Source of the DNA: Prorocentrum cordatum | Lineage: Eukaryota > Sar > Dinophyceae > Prorocentrales > Prorocentraceae | Assembly: GCA_963575745.1 (NCBI GenBank) | Contig: CAUYUJ010015826.1 | Location: forward strand, 336,001-400,000 | Length of the DNA: 64,000 bases | Direction of reading: 5' to 3' | Part shown: positions 63,914 through 64,000 of the stretch, in pieces | Layout of the letters: each line of letters starts with the position of its first letter | How positions within the stretch are numbered: the first letter of the stretch is position 1 | Position numbers and translations under genes: made by a program | The notes under the pieces: model-generated | What the model saw: only the letters and a program-made list of their open reading frames with translations | Told to the model about the DNA's origin: nothing | Databases searched by the model: none

Positions 63914-64000
63914 AGTGACTCTGTGCGAGTTAGCCCCTGCGCGGGGCGGAGGGGGTCTGAGTGGCTCCGTGCGAGTGAGCCCCTGCGCAGGGCGAGATCA
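63914..64000 (+). repeat. ~42-bp direct repeat at the window edge
   Basis: GTGCGAGT(T/G)AGCCCCTGCGC followed by GGGGCG/AGGGCG occurs twice, ~43 bp apart, and may continue beyond the window. Confidence 0.7.

Overview
The window looks like nuclear DNA of a dinoflagellate; the species cannot be told from it. The evidence: a 14-base genomic relict of the dinoflagellate spliced leader (CATTTTGGCTCAAG, 3807-3820) just upstream of an open gene; a tandem vanadium-haloperoxidase-like gene ending in a VWD-like GDPHM domain of a kind I associate with dinoflagellates; a V-ATPase B-subunit gene cut into tiny exons by introns of nearly 4 kb, with an AG|G style at the junctions; and very GC-rich DNA dominated by minisatellites, microsatellites and short inverted-repeat elements.

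Layout. 1-3.8 kb: GC-rich tandem arrays. 3.8-6.9 kb: a two-domain haloperoxidase-like gene with a C-terminal VWD-like domain and one frame break. 7-17.8 kb: about three higher-order units of roughly 4-4.5 kb built on the motif CTGCCGTGCTCC; the third is split by a 1.9-kb insertion bordered by inverted repeats and holding a heptamer minisatellite and telomere-like DNA. 17.8-21.3 kb: a direct duplication and unassigned sequence. 21.3-30.3 kb: a higher-order array of a ~176-bp satellite, polypyrimidine tracts and a conserved hairpin block. 30.3-31.3 kb: microsatellites. 31.3-35.9 kb (minus strand): a decayed non-LTR retrotransposon (RT plus C2H2 zinc fingers) interrupted by at least two MITE-like elements. 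35.9-47.6 kb: microsatellites and several minisatellites. 47.6-55.5 kb (plus strand): the last three exons of a V-ATPase B subunit, separated by two repeat-filled introns. 55.5-60 kb: unassigned DNA with several short TIR elements. 60.1-63.4 kb (plus strand): an intact HUH-SF3-helicase Rep-like ORF, a ~97-bp palindrome and an intact Tc1/mariner-like DDE transposase ORF.

Only four loci look like protein genes: the haloperoxidase-like gene, the V-ATPase B exons, the Rep-like ORF and the transposase. A minus-strand ORF next to the LINE is a fifth, weaker candidate. Nearly all other long reading frames are artefacts of stop-poor repeats whose period is not a multiple of three, so that all three frames stay open. 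I saw no tRNA, rRNA or CRISPR array. The most unusual parts are the Rep/palindrome/transposase cassette at the right end, the V-ATPase exons hidden in satellite-like DNA, and the variety of short TIR elements, several with visible target-site duplications.
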